From positions 19,128-83,127 of the forward strand of contig SVQU01000006.1 of assembly GCA_015065165.1 (NCBI GenBank): a stretch of 64,000 nt of DNA. The letters are read 5' to 3'. This stretch comes from Oscillospiraceae bacterium. Its GTDB lineage: Bacteria > Bacillota > Clostridia > Oscillospirales > CAG-382. The position numbers and the translations under genes were made by a program. The notes under the pieces are model-generated. The model had not been told where the DNA came from, ran no database searches, and saw only the letters and a list, made by a program, of their open reading frames with translations. Within the stretch, counting starts at the first letter, position 1. Each line of letters begins with the position of its first letter. Shown here piece by piece: positions 1-9,379 of this stretch.

Positions 1-412
1 ACTTTAAGGTTGCATAATCACCCAATTTAGGGTTATGTGAATATGCTCCCTCGACGATATAGCAATTGGATTTTGGATATTTATTTCTATGAGATATGCA
101 ACCCTTTGAGCAATCGAATATGCCGATTTCGAAGCCTTTGCGGGACTTTATTCCACACACTGCTTCTTTATAAAAACGTTCTATATCGAAATTACCGTCA
201 AATTGAGAAATAGCAAGATTTCCCTTTTCGTCCCTTGGGCGGCAGAAATCGTCGGTATGGATAACCGAAACGCCCGTTATTTGGGATATTTCCTTAGCAA
301 AGGTAGTTTTTCCCGATGCGGAACGACCGTCGATTGCTATTACTATCGGGTTTGCCTCTGTAGCATTCTCAATTAAATCCAACACAAGGGAAACCGCGTC
401 TTTATATGTCAT
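1..412 (-). CDS. Uridine kinase-like P-loop protein (3' part missing)
   Basis: The minus-strand frame is open from an ATG at 412 to the window edge, so only about 137 N-terminal residues are present. Near residue 26 is AIDGRSASGKTT, a Walker A loop in the form typical of the uridine kinase / phosphoribulokinase group, followed by HTDDF, which fits the Walker B/substrate region of these kinases. The ATG overlaps the stop of the upstream PHP gene by four bases (ATGA), so the two are translationally coupled. The family phosphorylates a nucleoside or similar small substrate; the substrate here cannot be told. Confidence 0.75.
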   Translation of the reverse strand, partial: MTYKDAVSLVLDLIENATEANPIVIAIDGRSASGKTTFAKEISQITGVSVIHTDDFCRPRDEKGNLAISQFDGNFDIERFYKEAVCGIKSRKGFEIGIFDCSKGCISHRNKYPKSNCYIVEGAYSHNPKLGDYATLK

Positions 413-1266
413 TTTAAATTACCTTTTTCGGCAACTATACGTTTTATATTCTCCAAAACGCTATAGGGGATTTGCATATTTCCCTGCCCTATGCCGATTT
501 CTATATGGGGCTTCATTTTTGCGTGATAATCTGTACCGCCGCAAATCTCCAGACCTAAATCAACGGCAAGATTTTGGAAATAATCCTGCATTTCGGGAGT
601 ATATTCGTTATAATAACCCTCTATACCGCAAAGACCGCAACCCTTTAATTGAAGAAGAAAATCTCTTAATTTAGTATCATCAAGCCTTATAAGGTGAGGA
701 TGCGCCACAAAGCTTACACCGCCAAGGTCATTTATAAGCTTTACTGCATCGGCGGCTGTAAGATACTGTGTGCCGTCATAAGCAGGTCTGCCGTTGGCGA
801 GATATTTATCAAAGCCTTCTTTGACGCTTTGGGTATATCCCTTTTCGGCGAGTATTCTTGCGAAATGCGCTCTGCCGATTATACCCGAAGGGGCAATAGC
901 CAGTGCCTCCTCCATAGTAACGTCAAAGCCAAGCTCGCGAAGTTTGTTGCAGGTATTTACGGTACGCTGATAGCGAACCGAATTGATTTGTTCTAAAGCG
1001 TCTTTAATCAACTGACTTTTATGGTCGATATAAAAACCGAGGATGTGTGTTTCGGTTTCGGATTGAACCGAAAACTCTATTGCAGGGACAACCTCTACGC
1101 CAAAGCGTTTTCCCGCCTCCATAGCCTCGTCAATACCCGCGATAGTATCGTGGTCAGACAGGGCGATTGCCGTTAATCCCCTCTCGGCGGCATGGGCGAC
1201 AAGCTCGGAGGGTGTCATCGAGCCGTCGGAACAGTTTGAATGGGTGTGAAGGTCGATTAGCTTCAT
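409..1266 (-). CDS. PHP domain metal-dependent phosphoesterase
   Basis: 285 residues, full length for the YciV/TrpH-like PHP family (COG0613), cytosolic. The first PHP metal motif HTHSNCSDG is at residues 7-15, followed by LSDHDT (about 37-42), an internal VAHPHL and a C-terminal GTDYH, which together form the trinuclear metal site. Characterised relatives remove phosphate from 3',5'-nucleotides or act as 5'-3' exonucleases on short RNA/DNA. It starts one base inside the stop of the preceding 68-residue gene and ends overlapping the kinase-like gene, so it lies within an operon. The exact substrate is inferred only from the family. Confidence 0.85.
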   Translation of the reverse strand: MKLIDLHTHSNCSDGSMTPSELVAHAAERGLTAIALSDHDTIAGIDEAMEAGKRFGVEVVPAIEFSVQSETETHILGFYIDHKSQLIKDALEQINSVRYQRTVNTCNKLRELGFDVTMEEALAIAPSGIIGRAHFARILAEKGYTQSVKEGFDKYLANGRPAYDGTQYLTAADAVKLINDLGGVSFVAHPHLIRLDDTKLRDFLLQLKGCGLCGIEGYYNEYTPEMQDYFQNLAVDLGLEICGGTDYHAKMKPHIEIGIGQGNMQIPYSVLENIKRIVAEKGNLK

Positions 1267-1472
1267 TATTCCTCGTCCTTTCTGACGTAAATACCCTTAA
1301 GACGCATAAAGTGGTTTGTCAAGCGTATTTCTTTTTCTTCATCGCAGGAATCGAAATAATGGCTATAACCCACTGTGTCCTTATAAACCGCGCGAGTTTC
1401 TGTGCGGTCGGACCACCGAATTATAACCTTATCACCCGAATCTAAAACAACTTCACCAACAAGATAGCTCAT
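1266..1472 (-). CDS. Small hypothetical protein (68 aa)
   Basis: I do not recognise this protein. It is short, soluble and charged, starts MSYLVGEVVLDSG and has beta-rich character (alternating V/I residues), perhaps a small SH3-like or OB-like fold; that is a guess. It overlaps the PHP gene by one base and follows the MATE gene by 23 bases, so it is probably co-transcribed with them. No membrane segment or signal peptide is visible. Confidence 0.6.
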   Translation of the reverse strand: MSYLVGEVVLDSGDKVIIRWSDRTETRAVYKDTVGYSHYFDSCDEEKEIRLTNHFMRLKGIYVRKDEE

Positions 1473-1495
1473 TAAATATCACCGTATTTTTCAAA

Positions 1496-2947
1496 TTAAA
1501 TGTTAATCTTCGCCCATTTTCCACTTGAAAAGCGCCACGCGGAGAAAGCCAGGCGGAGATATTGGTCAATAAGTAGGCTTATCCAGGCGCCATAGATACC
1601 TATACCTGTAATGAAAGGTATAATTCCGTTAGGGTTGCACAACAAAAATGCAACCAGCGGGCGGAATATGCCGATGGAAATCGCAGAGGTAACGGCAACG
1701 AATTTTGTATCCCCAGCACCGCGCAGTGCGCCGTTATAAATCACCTGAGAAATCTGACCGGGCGAAACGATTGCAATAATATAAGTTAAATTTCTGCCCA
1801 CGTCCATAACGTAGGAATAATTAACGTCATCGGGGTTTGCAAACAGCTCTAAAACAAAGCCGCCGCAGAAAGTGAACAACAGCATTAGGACTGCGGAAAC
1901 CAAAAGTCCCACACGCTGACCCGCCTTTGCGTACAACGCCGCAAGGTCCTCGCGCTGTTTGCCGAGATTTTGACCTATCAGCGCACTTGCGGCAACACTT
2001 AAGCCATCGCCGCCCGCAAAGGAAAGAGTGATAATGCTCATACAGATAGTATGGGTAGCAAATTCGGCTGTGCCAAGGTTTGCAACAATAATCGAATAGA
2101 GTAAGAATCCGACACGCATAAATATCTGCTCGGTACCTGCCCCAAGAGCAACCTTGCCGATAGTTTTGAGCAAAGGAAGCTTCCATTTGAGCATACCAAC
2201 AAAGCTGAAACTTAAGAACTTTCCTTTTGCAAAAAGTGAGCTTAAGCTCATTACAAAGGATGCAATATTACCGATAAGCGTTGCGATCGCCGCGCCCTTA
2301 ACGCCAAGCTCGGGAAAAATCGTTACGCCTCCGAGAACAACGCCGTTTATAAGCAAGGCGTTGAAAACAACGTTAGTTACGTTTGCAACCACGTTGGTTC
2401 GCATTGATATTTTTGTATTACCGCTACCCCTTTGAGCGCCGTTGATTATCATACCGAAGGAGGTAAAGATAAGACCGACCATTGTTATTTGGAAATAAAC
2501 GGTAGCGTCGGCAAGAGTTTCGTCGTTTGCGCCGGACAGCTTAATAAGGAAATCTGCATTTAAAACCGCAAAACCGCAAAGAACAACCGCAAGCACGGCA
2601 ACAAGACCGAGAGATTGCATTAAACAAGCGTTTGCGCCTTCTTTATCCTCCTGCCCCTTTCGGCGTGATACTATGGCTGTAACCGCAATATTAAGGGCAA
2701 AAAACACCGAATAGAAAATCATACGAGGCTGAGTTGTAAGACCAACGGCAGAAACCGCCGCAGTGCCGCAGCTCGAAACCATCATAGTATCCACCATATT
2801 AACGAGGCTCATAAGCATTGACTCTATCATCGCGGGCCAAGCCATCTTTAAAAAGCCTTTGTACAGCGACGAGGTGTTAGGAATTTCACCCTTTATATTA
2901 AGTTTTCGAGACATACCCTCAGAGGAATAAATTTTTTGTAAAAACAT
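1496..2947 (-). CDS. MATE family multidrug/Na+ exporter
   Basis: Up to 483 residues with about 12 hydrophobic segments, the normal MATE size. The first helix region (AWPAMIESMLMSLVNMVDTM) carries the usual MATE N-terminal pattern and the second half repeats the fold. Proteins of this family export cationic drugs or metabolites in exchange for Na+ or H+. The start is uncertain: the first ATG (2947) lacks a ribosome binding site and an ATG at 2914 (MSRKL) has a GAGG very close upstream. It begins 11 bases after the DUF1846 gene and so belongs to the same operon. Substrate unknown. Confidence 0.85.
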   Translation of the reverse strand: MFLQKIYSSEGMSRKLNIKGEIPNTSSLYKGFLKMAWPAMIESMLMSLVNMVDTMMVSSCGTAAVSAVGLTTQPRMIFYSVFFALNIAVTAIVSRRKGQEDKEGANACLMQSLGLVAVLAVVLCGFAVLNADFLIKLSGANDETLADATVYFQITMVGLIFTSFGMIINGAQRGSGNTKISMRTNVVANVTNVVFNALLINGVVLGGVTIFPELGVKGAAIATLIGNIASFVMSLSSLFAKGKFLSFSFVGMLKWKLPLLKTIGKVALGAGTEQIFMRVGFLLYSIIVANLGTAEFATHTICMSIITLSFAGGDGLSVAASALIGQNLGKQREDLAALYAKAGQRVGLLVSAVLMLLFTFCGGFVLELFANPDDVNYSYVMDVGRNLTYIIAIVSPGQISQVIYNGALRGAGDTKFVAVTSAISIGIFRPLVAFLLCNPNGIIPFITGIGIYGAWISLLIDQYLRLAFSAWRFSSGKWAKINI

Positions 2948-2958
2948 AAAAATCGGTA

Positions 2959-4443
2959 TTAATTATGGAAAAGTTTTTTAGATTGATATTGAGGCTCGCA
3001 GGTTAGGTTGATACCTAAACGCTTAAGCAGTTTTTCATCAACGTGCGAAAGAATTACCGTAGAATGCATTTCGCTGCCCGCAAGCTTTTTAAGCTGGTCC
3101 AATGCAAGGCGTGCGTTAGGGTCTGTGCTTGCACAAACCGAAAGAGCGATAAGAATTTCATCGGTATGTAATCTGGGGTTTTGGTTACCCAAATGCTGTA
3201 TTTTAAGCTCTTGGATAGGCTCGAATACCTCAGGGGATATAAGATAAATACTTTCATCAATACCCGCAAGCTTCTTTAGCGCATTCAACAGCATCGCACT
3301 GGAAGCGCCCAAAAGCGCGCCTGTTTTACCTGTGATTATAGTTCCGTCGGGTAATTCTATTGCCGCCGCAGGCTCGTTGGTTTCCTTCGACCTATTCTGC
3401 GCCGCCGCAACAACCGCGCGGTCATCAACACTTATATCACACTGATTCATAAGAATTTCAAGCTTACGAACCGCCTCGTCCTCGCCCATTCCCTTACGTT
3501 GCTGACACAAAGCCTCGTAATAACGGCGGATAATTTCCTGCTTTGCGGCATCACGGCACACTTCGTCATCGCAAATGGCGTTGCCTGCCATATTTACGCC
3601 CATATCGGTGGGCGATTTATAAGGAGATTCACCGTAAATACTGTTGAACATAGCGTTCAGCACAGGGAAAATTTCCACGTCGCGGTTATAGTTGACGGTT
3701 TGAACGCCATACGCCGCCAAGTGGTAAGGATCGATACAGTTAGAATCGTCCAAATCGGCAGTAGCTGCCTCGTAAGCAATATTAACGGGGTGATTAAGAG
3801 GCAAATTCCAGATAGGAAAGGTTTCGAACTTTGCATAACCCGCTTTTATACCACGTTTATGGTCATGATAAAGCTGAGAAAGGCAGGTTGCCATTTTGCC
3901 GCTACCGGGACCGGGGGCGGTTATAACAGCCAGTTTACGCTGGGTTTGGATATATTCGTTCTTACCAAAGCCCAAATCGCTTACTATATGCTTTACGTTA
4001 GAGGGATACCCCTCGATATTATAGTGCTTATACGTGGTAATACCAAGCTTTTTAAGCCTTTTCTTAAAGGCAACGACAGAGGGTTGGTTATTATATTGAG
4101 TGAGAACAACGCTTCCCACAAACAAACCGCAGGAACGGAAAGCGTCGATAAGACGCAAAACGTCCTGATCATAGGTTATACCCAAATCGCCGCGAACCTT
4201 GTTCTTTTCGATATCCTTACTGTTAATGACGATAACTATTTCTGCCTCATCCTTAAGTGCAGTAAGCATTTCGATTTTGATGCTCGGTTTGAACCCGGGA
4301 AGAACGCGTGAGGCGTGATAATCGTCAAACAATTTTCCGCCGAATTCAAGATAGAGCTTACCACCAAATTGATGGATACGCTCACGGATATGACGGGTTT
4401 GTAATTCCACGTATTTTTCACAATCAAAGCCTTGTTTTCTCAT
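2959..4443 (-). CDS. DUF1846 (UPF0371) family protein
   Basis: The frame is open from 4572, but I set the start at the ATG at 4443 (MRKQGFDCEKY), which follows the HAD stop directly and has GGGGTG upstream. That gives 494 residues, the usual UPF0371 length. Family features visible are the N-terminal LPGFKPSIKIEML region, the APGPGSGK P-loop-like stretch and the C-terminal ILSHVDEKLLKRLGINLTCEP. The family is conserved in many Bacillota and structurally known, but its biochemical role is not established. It sits between a HAD phosphatase and a MATE exporter in one operon. Confidence 0.85.
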   Translation of the reverse strand: MRKQGFDCEKYVELQTRHIRERIHQFGGKLYLEFGGKLFDDYHASRVLPGFKPSIKIEMLTALKDEAEIVIVINSKDIEKNKVRGDLGITYDQDVLRLIDAFRSCGLFVGSVVLTQYNNQPSVVAFKKRLKKLGITTYKHYNIEGYPSNVKHIVSDLGFGKNEYIQTQRKLAVITAPGPGSGKMATCLSQLYHDHKRGIKAGYAKFETFPIWNLPLNHPVNIAYEAATADLDDSNCIDPYHLAAYGVQTVNYNRDVEIFPVLNAMFNSIYGESPYKSPTDMGVNMAGNAICDDEVCRDAAKQEIIRRYYEALCQQRKGMGEDEAVRKLEILMNQCDISVDDRAVVAAAQNRSKETNEPAAAIELPDGTIITGKTGALLGASSAMLLNALKKLAGIDESIYLISPEVFEPIQELKIQHLGNQNPRLHTDEILIALSVCASTDPNARLALDQLKKLAGSEMHSTVILSHVDEKLLKRLGINLTCEPQYQSKKLFHN

Positions 4444-4445
4444 AA

Positions 4446-5105
4446 CTACACCCCTGTGGTGGATAAATCCTTTATAATGTATTCCGCAAGTGCCGGAAAG
4501 GAGTTTAATATCTTTCTGCCCGAACTGTTCAAAGCCCTTTCGCTTTGATGTCCCACAGAAAGCAACACGCAATTCGCGCCTACTGCTTCGGCAACCTCGC
4601 TATCGTGGACCATATCGCCTACGAACAAGCATTTTTGCGGAGAAATATTGTTTGTTTTAACGTAATTCAAGGTACGCTCTACCTTACTGCCCACGTGGCA
4701 ATCATCAGAGCCGAGAACCGCCGTGAAATGTCGGGATATGCCCAGTTTTTCCAGATAAGGTCTTATCAAAGCGTTTTTGTTGGAAGAAAATATGTATTGC
4801 TTAACGCCCATTTGGGAAAGCCTTTGAAGCGTTTCCTTTGCACCGTTATTTAACGGAGATTCGCCGAGGTGAAAATCGTAAAAACGATTAAACTCAACGG
4901 ATAAATCATTTATATTTTCTTTAGAAACATCCATAACCTTTTCGTAAAACTTAATTATGGGAATATCTATATAATCACGGTATTGCTCGAAGGTTATTGA
5001 TGGCAGATTTCTTGTTGCCAACATATCTAAAACAGCAAGATAGGACGCGTATGCATCGTCAAGCAACGTGCCGTTCCAATCCCAAAAAACGTGCGTTAAA
5101 TTCAT
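4446..5105 (-). CDS. HAD superfamily hydrolase, phosphoglycolate phosphatase-like
   Basis: 219 residues. HAD motif I is WDWNGTLLDD near the N terminus (the common DxNGT variant, nucleophile and acid/base Asp both present), motif II is IFSSN around residue 105, and motif III/IV is FVGDMVHDSEVA near residue 167. The region after motif I is a helical C1 cap, as in phosphoglycolate phosphatases (subfamily IA). The start has AGGAGAT a few bases upstream. It most likely dephosphorylates a small metabolite in the cytosol; the substrate cannot be read from sequence. First of a set that continues into DUF1846. Confidence 0.85.
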   Translation of the reverse strand: MNLTHVFWDWNGTLLDDAYASYLAVLDMLATRNLPSITFEQYRDYIDIPIIKFYEKVMDVSKENINDLSVEFNRFYDFHLGESPLNNGAKETLQRLSQMGVKQYIFSSNKNALIRPYLEKLGISRHFTAVLGSDDCHVGSKVERTLNYVKTNNISPQKCLFVGDMVHDSEVAEAVGANCVLLSVGHQSERALNSSGRKILNSFPALAEYIIKDLSTTGV

Positions 5106-5218
5106 ATCAATCTCCTATTCGAGCATTTTAACATATTTTACATATTTTTTCAACACTTTTATGCATTCAAAACACACAATTTTTTAACAAATTTTACCCG
5201 AAAGCTCTGAAAAGTTAA

Positions 5219-5246
5219 AACGTCCTGCAAAAAGCAGGACGTTTCG
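5219..5246 (-). terminator. Rho-independent terminator after the ireB-95 aa pair
   Basis: Arms AACGTCCTGC and GCAGGACGTT with a short A-rich loop. Read on the minus strand it follows the 95-aa gene and runs into a T-containing tract. Confidence 0.7.
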
Positions 5247-5259
5247 TTATTACGTTTCT

Positions 5260-5547
5260 TTATTCTTTTTTCAGTGCGCGGTCCAACCAAATTGTACCGA
5301 TATCAAACGCATCGAAGAAACTGCTCTTTTCGCACTGCTTAACTACTTTTTCGTTGAAAGAAATTTCGTCGTCGGTGTTTTGAATCTGAACCAAAACCTT
5401 TGTTGCAACCTCAAGATCGCCGATTTTCTTAGTATCCAGAATATTCATAAACAAAATGAATTTATCATCGGGATTACCATAGAAAACGAAGCGGCCCTGA
5501 CGAACAAGAGGCTTGCCTTTATACATCAGTGTCTTTATTTCACCCAT
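5260..5547 (-). CDS. Hypothetical protein next to IreB (95 aa)
   Basis: I do not recognise this family. The protein is soluble, with a beta-rich first half (MYKGKPLVRQGRFVFYGNPDD) and a helical C-terminal part. It starts six bases after the ireB stop, with AAAGG upstream of its ATG, and ends just before a terminator, so it is co-transcribed with ireB. In many Bacillota the genes downstream of ireB are ruvX and a DUF1292 gene; this is neither by inspection. A role linked to IreB signalling would be inference from position only. Confidence 0.6.
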   Translation of the reverse strand: MGEIKTLMYKGKPLVRQGRFVFYGNPDDKFILFMNILDTKKIGDLEVATKVLVQIQNTDDEISFNEKVVKQCEKSSFFDAFDIGTIWLDRALKKE

Positions 5548-5553
5548 GGGAAA

Positions 5554-5844
5554 TCAACCTTTCTGTTTGCTGTCGACGTGGATGAAATCCTCTACGAGAA
5601 TACGCAGAAGCTCATCGCGGTCGATTTTGGAAATTATTGCGCGAGAGTTGTTGTAGTTTGTGATATACGTAGGATCTTCGGAAATGATATAACCAACAAT
5701 TTGGTTTATGGGGTTATATCCTTTCTCAACAAGGGAATCGTACACCGTTTGAAGCTGTACGCGCAATGACTCCTTATTTTGTTCTTTAACCGAGAACATT
5801 ATAGTTTTTTGCTTTTTATCCACCGGTTTCTTTTTATCCTGCAT
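5554..5844 (-). CDS. ireB: IreB family regulatory phosphoprotein
   Basis: DUF965/UPF0297 family. The central YDSLVEKGYNPINQIVGYII and the RDELLRILVEDFI end match the family closely. The ATG at 5844 lies six bases after GGAGGG; an in-frame TTG two codons earlier abuts the ribosome binding site and is less likely. 96 residues, normal length. In Enterococcus faecalis IreB is phosphorylated by the PASTA kinase IreK and dephosphorylated by IreP, and it affects cephalosporin tolerance. Homologues of that kinase and phosphatase are also in this window (23169-26302), which makes a working circuit plausible here. Confidence 0.9.
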   Translation of the reverse strand: MQDKKKPVDKKQKTIMFSVKEQNKESLRVQLQTVYDSLVEKGYNPINQIVGYIISEDPTYITNYNNSRAIISKIDRDELLRILVEDFIHVDSKQKG

Positions 5845-5885
5845 TTTCAACCCTCCTTAATAGTCTTAACAAAAGTTGTTCTTTT

Positions 5886-5914
5886 ATTATACACCAAACT
5901 TTTGTTCTTTGCAA
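5886..5914 (-). promoter_or_regulatory. Sigma-A promoter of the ireB operon
   Basis: Minus strand TTGCAA (5909-5914), 17-bp spacer, TATAAT (5886-5891) preceded by TG. An inverted repeat AACAAAAGTT / AACTTTTGTT overlaps the promoter and could be an operator. Confidence 0.75.
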
Positions 5915-5939
5915 GAGTTTTTTAACATTTTAAAGCATT

Positions 5940-8324
5940 TTAAGAGCGAAGCACTATTCCCTGCTCTTTTTCGAGCTTTTTCAATATTTTATTTACGCCT
6001 GCATCGGCATCTTCATCGGTCATAGTTTTATCCGCAAGACGGAACACCAATCTTACCGCAACGCTCTTTTTGCCTTCTTCAACGCCCTTACCGCTGTATA
6101 CATCGAAAACAGAAGCGCTTTCGAGAGATTTGTTTGCATAAGAACGAATATCTGCCAAAAGCTTTGCCGCTTCGTGATTTTTATCGCAGATAAGCGCGAT
6201 ATCACGCTCCATAGCGGGATATACGGGAAGCGGGATATAGCTTCTTTCGGTTTTAACCGAACCCAAAAGTGCTTCGGTATAAACCATTGCCGCACACACA
6301 CCGCGAGGTAAATCAAAGTTTTCGCAAACGAGAGGATGGATTTCGCCGATTCTGCCCACAACGGTTTCACCAACAAAAATATCGGCGCAACGACCGGGGT
6401 GGAAGGAAGGATCATCCGAAACAGCAACGTAGTTTCTTGCACAAATATTCAATCTGATAAACAATGCTTCTGCATCGGCTTTGATATCATAAAATCCGCC
6501 GCAATCGGGGGTGAAGGCAAAGCAAAGTGTTTTTGTTTCATCCGAAAGGTCGCCGTTACGACGGTAGATTGTCATAATTTCGGACATACGGCATTTTTCA
6601 ACCTTACGGTTTACGTTGCGAGACAATACCTCCAACATAGAGGGCAACGGATGAGTACGCATTACCGAGGTATCCTCACCGAGAGGATTGATAAGGCGGA
6701 TATAATCGCGAAGGTCGCTATCCTCGGGGAGGTTAATTTTATCAACTGCGTTAGGCGAAACGAAGGAATAGGTACAGCATTCGCAATAGCCCAAGCCCGC
6801 CATTGCATCGTTAATGCGGTAACGGAACGCCTCGTGGGGTGTTCTGCCGCCCAAATCCGCTGCGCCACGGAACATTGTAGGTTCGATATTATCAAAACCG
6901 TACAAACGAACAACCTCTTCGGCAATATCGGCGGTATTGATGATATCGCTTCTGTAAGGAGGTACGGAAAGACCGCCCTTACCGTCGGCGATAAGTTCTA
7001 CCGACGCAAGAATTTTATCCATTTCCTCGTTGGAAATATCAGTACCCAAAAGTGCATTAATCTTTTCGGGGTTATAAGCAACGGTACGTTGGGAAATATC
7101 GGCATAATTAACGTCGATAATACCCTCCACAATTTCACCGCATCCCAAAAGGGTAACCAATTCTGCCGCGCGGTCTACTGCGGGAAGAGTATTGCACGCG
7201 GGCAAGCCCTTTTCAAATTTTGCCGAGCTATCTGTACGCAAGCCGACAGATTTTGAGGTCTTACGGATATTTTCTCTGGCGAAGTTTGCGCTTTCAAACA
7301 CAACGGTGGTTGTATTTTCGGTGATTTCGCTGTTTTCACCGCCCATTACGCCAGCCAAAGCAACTGCACGGCTACCGTCGGCAATAACGAGCATATCCGA
7401 AGTTAAGTTACGTTCAACACCGTCCAACGTAACGATGGTTTCGCCCTCGTTAGCGTTACGAACGTTGATTTCACGGCTCTTGATATATTCATAGTCAAAA
7501 GCGTGCATAGGTTGACCGTATTCCAACATAACGAAGTTGGTGATGTCAACGATATTATTGATAGGTCTTACACCTGCGGCGCGAAGCTTTGCTCTGAGCC
7601 AAAGGGGCGAAGGGCCGATTTTAACGTTTTTAACAACCCTTGCGGTATAGCGGGGGCAAAGCTCTTTGTTATGAATATTTACACTGATATAATCGCTTGC
7701 CTTTTTATCTGACGCAATTTCAGTAACCTTGGGTTGAGGAATATTTACCTTTGTACCAAAGGTTGCCGCAACTTCGCGGGCGATACCTATATAAGAAAGG
7801 CAGTCGGGGCGGTTAAAAGTAAGTTCAAATTCAACAACAGTGTCGTTAATCTTGCATACTTCTTTAATATCGTCGCCCAGATTACATTCTTCCTGAAGGA
7901 CAAAGATACCATCTTCGATTGCATAAGGAAAGTCATTTACGGAAAGACCGAGCTCGCCGAGAGAGCAAAGCATACCCTGAGAGGGAACTCCGCGGAGTTT
8001 ACCGTTTTTAATAGTCTTTCCTCCGGGGAGCTTTGCGCCGTCAAGACAAACGGGAACAACATCCCCTGCCTTTATGTTCTGAGCACCGGTAACTATTTGC
8101 AATTTTTCTTCTTTGCCAACATCAACCTGACAAATTATAAGGTGGTCGGAATCGGGATGAGGTTCGGTTGACATAATTTTACCAACCACAACCTTTTCTA
8201 TATCAGAACCGGTGATGCTATAGCCTTCTACCTTTGTACCTGTCATAGTCATGGCTTCGCAGAACTCTTTTATATCATCAGGCACGTTTACATAATCTTT
8301 TAACCAATTAAGTGATACTTCCAT
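5940..8324 (-). CDS. pheT: Phenylalanine--tRNA ligase beta subunit
   Basis: 794 residues, normal for bacterial PheT. In order: an N-terminal EMAP-like tRNA-binding domain (residues 40-150), B3/B4 editing domain (around 210-370), B5 domain, catalytic-like core and the C-terminal anticodon-binding FDX-ACB domain (SYIPLPVYPAMERDIALICD near residue 700). With PheS it forms the alpha2beta2 synthetase that charges tRNA-Phe and edits mischarged Tyr. It starts 21 bases after pheS behind AAGGAG. I see no T-box leader before pheS, so tRNA-dependent control is not evident; expression probably follows the rpoD operon. Confidence 0.97.
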   Translation of the reverse strand: MEVSLNWLKDYVNVPDDIKEFCEAMTMTGTKVEGYSITGSDIEKVVVGKIMSTEPHPDSDHLIICQVDVGKEEKLQIVTGAQNIKAGDVVPVCLDGAKLPGGKTIKNGKLRGVPSQGMLCSLGELGLSVNDFPYAIEDGIFVLQEECNLGDDIKEVCKINDTVVEFELTFNRPDCLSYIGIAREVAATFGTKVNIPQPKVTEIASDKKASDYISVNIHNKELCPRYTARVVKNVKIGPSPLWLRAKLRAAGVRPINNIVDITNFVMLEYGQPMHAFDYEYIKSREINVRNANEGETIVTLDGVERNLTSDMLVIADGSRAVALAGVMGGENSEITENTTTVVFESANFARENIRKTSKSVGLRTDSSAKFEKGLPACNTLPAVDRAAELVTLLGCGEIVEGIIDVNYADISQRTVAYNPEKINALLGTDISNEEMDKILASVELIADGKGGLSVPPYRSDIINTADIAEEVVRLYGFDNIEPTMFRGAADLGGRTPHEAFRYRINDAMAGLGYCECCTYSFVSPNAVDKINLPEDSDLRDYIRLINPLGEDTSVMRTHPLPSMLEVLSRNVNRKVEKCRMSEIMTIYRRNGDLSDETKTLCFAFTPDCGGFYDIKADAEALFIRLNICARNYVAVSDDPSFHPGRCADIFVGETVVGRIGEIHPLVCENFDLPRGVCAAMVYTEALLGSVKTERSYIPLPVYPAMERDIALICDKNHEAAKLLADIRSYANKSLESASVFDVYSGKGVEEGKKSVAVRLVFRLADKTMTDEDADAGVNKILKKLEKEQGIVLRS

Positions 8325-8345
8325 TTTATTTCTCCTTCCTGATGA

Positions 8346-9359
8346 TTAAAACTGTTTAAGGAAACGGGCATCGTTTTCATACATAAGACGGAGGTCATCG
8401 ATACCCGACATAACCATTGCTACACGTTCTACGCCCATACCGAAGGCGAAGCCTGTGTAAACGTCGGGGTCTATACCGCCTGCGCGCAATACCTCGGGAT
8501 GAACCATACCCGAACCGAGAATTTCCATCCATCCTTCGCCTTTACACAAACGGCAGCCCTTGCCGCCGCAAACAAAGCAGGAAACGTCAACCTCGGCAGA
8601 GGGCTCGGTAAAGGGGAAATTGTGGGGGCGGAAGCGTGTTTTTGTTTCGGGGCCGAACATTGTTTTCGCAAACTGAGAAAGAATACCCTTGAGGTCGCCC
8701 ATTGTAATGCCTTTATCTACAACAAGGCCTTCCAACTGGTGGAACATAGGCGAGTGGGATGCATCTGCAACGTCGCTTCTGTAAACTCTGCCGGGAGAGA
8801 TTATACGTATGGGAGGTGTGGCATTTCTCATAGCGCGAATCTGCACGGGAGAGGTTTGGGTACGAAGCAAAGTGTTTTCGGTGATATAAAAGGTATCCTG
8901 AAAATCACGGGAGGGGTGGTCGGCAGGCGCGTTAAGTGCATCGAAGTTGTTATAAACCGTTTCAACCTCGGGACCTTCGGCAACCGAGAAGCCCATATCT
9001 ATAAAGATTTCTGTCATACGCTCCATAGCGCGAGTTATAGGGTGGATATGTCCCGCTTTGGGGGCGATGGCATCGTAAGTAACGTCGAGCTTTTCTGCCG
9101 CCAAACTGTTGGCGAGAGCGATTTTCTTAAGCTCTGCGCCGCGTTTTTCAAGGGCGGATTCGATGCAATTTCTAACCTCGTTGGCAACTGCACCGATAAC
9201 GGGGCGTTCCTCGGCAGAAAGACTGCCCATACCACGTAAAATCGCGGTAAGCTCGCCTTTTTTACCCAAATATTTTATTCTTATTTCTTCCAAAGAAGTA
9301 TCTGCCGCTTGGATTTCCGCAATTGCGGCAGACCTAATTTGTTCCAACTGCTGTTTCAT
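8346..9359 (-). CDS. pheS: Phenylalanine--tRNA ligase alpha subunit
   Basis: 337 residues, full length. N-terminal coiled coil, then class II synthetase motif 2 (SPGRVYRSDVADASHSPMFH) near residue 190 and motif 3 (GFAFGMGVERVAMV) near residue 308. It also carries an FVCGGKGCRLCKGEGW segment with zinc-binding-like cysteines, a common PheS insertion. It forms the catalytic part of PheRS together with pheT directly downstream. The gene follows rpoD by 20 bases with AAGG upstream of the ATG, so it is in the dnaG-rpoD operon. Confidence 0.97.
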   Translation of the reverse strand: MKQQLEQIRSAAIAEIQAADTSLEEIRIKYLGKKGELTAILRGMGSLSAEERPVIGAVANEVRNCIESALEKRGAELKKIALANSLAAEKLDVTYDAIAPKAGHIHPITRAMERMTEIFIDMGFSVAEGPEVETVYNNFDALNAPADHPSRDFQDTFYITENTLLRTQTSPVQIRAMRNATPPIRIISPGRVYRSDVADASHSPMFHQLEGLVVDKGITMGDLKGILSQFAKTMFGPETKTRFRPHNFPFTEPSAEVDVSCFVCGGKGCRLCKGEGWMEILGSGMVHPEVLRAGGIDPDVYTGFAFGMGVERVAMVMSGIDDLRLMYENDARFLKQF

Positions 9360-9379
9360 TTATATTTGCCTTTCTTGGA

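Noticed and set aside
3499-4311. Long plus-strand frame opposite DUF1846
   Set aside because: A shadow of the DUF1846 gene; no start signals and no recognisable protein.
9360-9379. T-box leader before pheS
   Set aside because: The rpoD-pheS gap is only 20 bases, too short for a T-box, and none is seen elsewhere in the operon.
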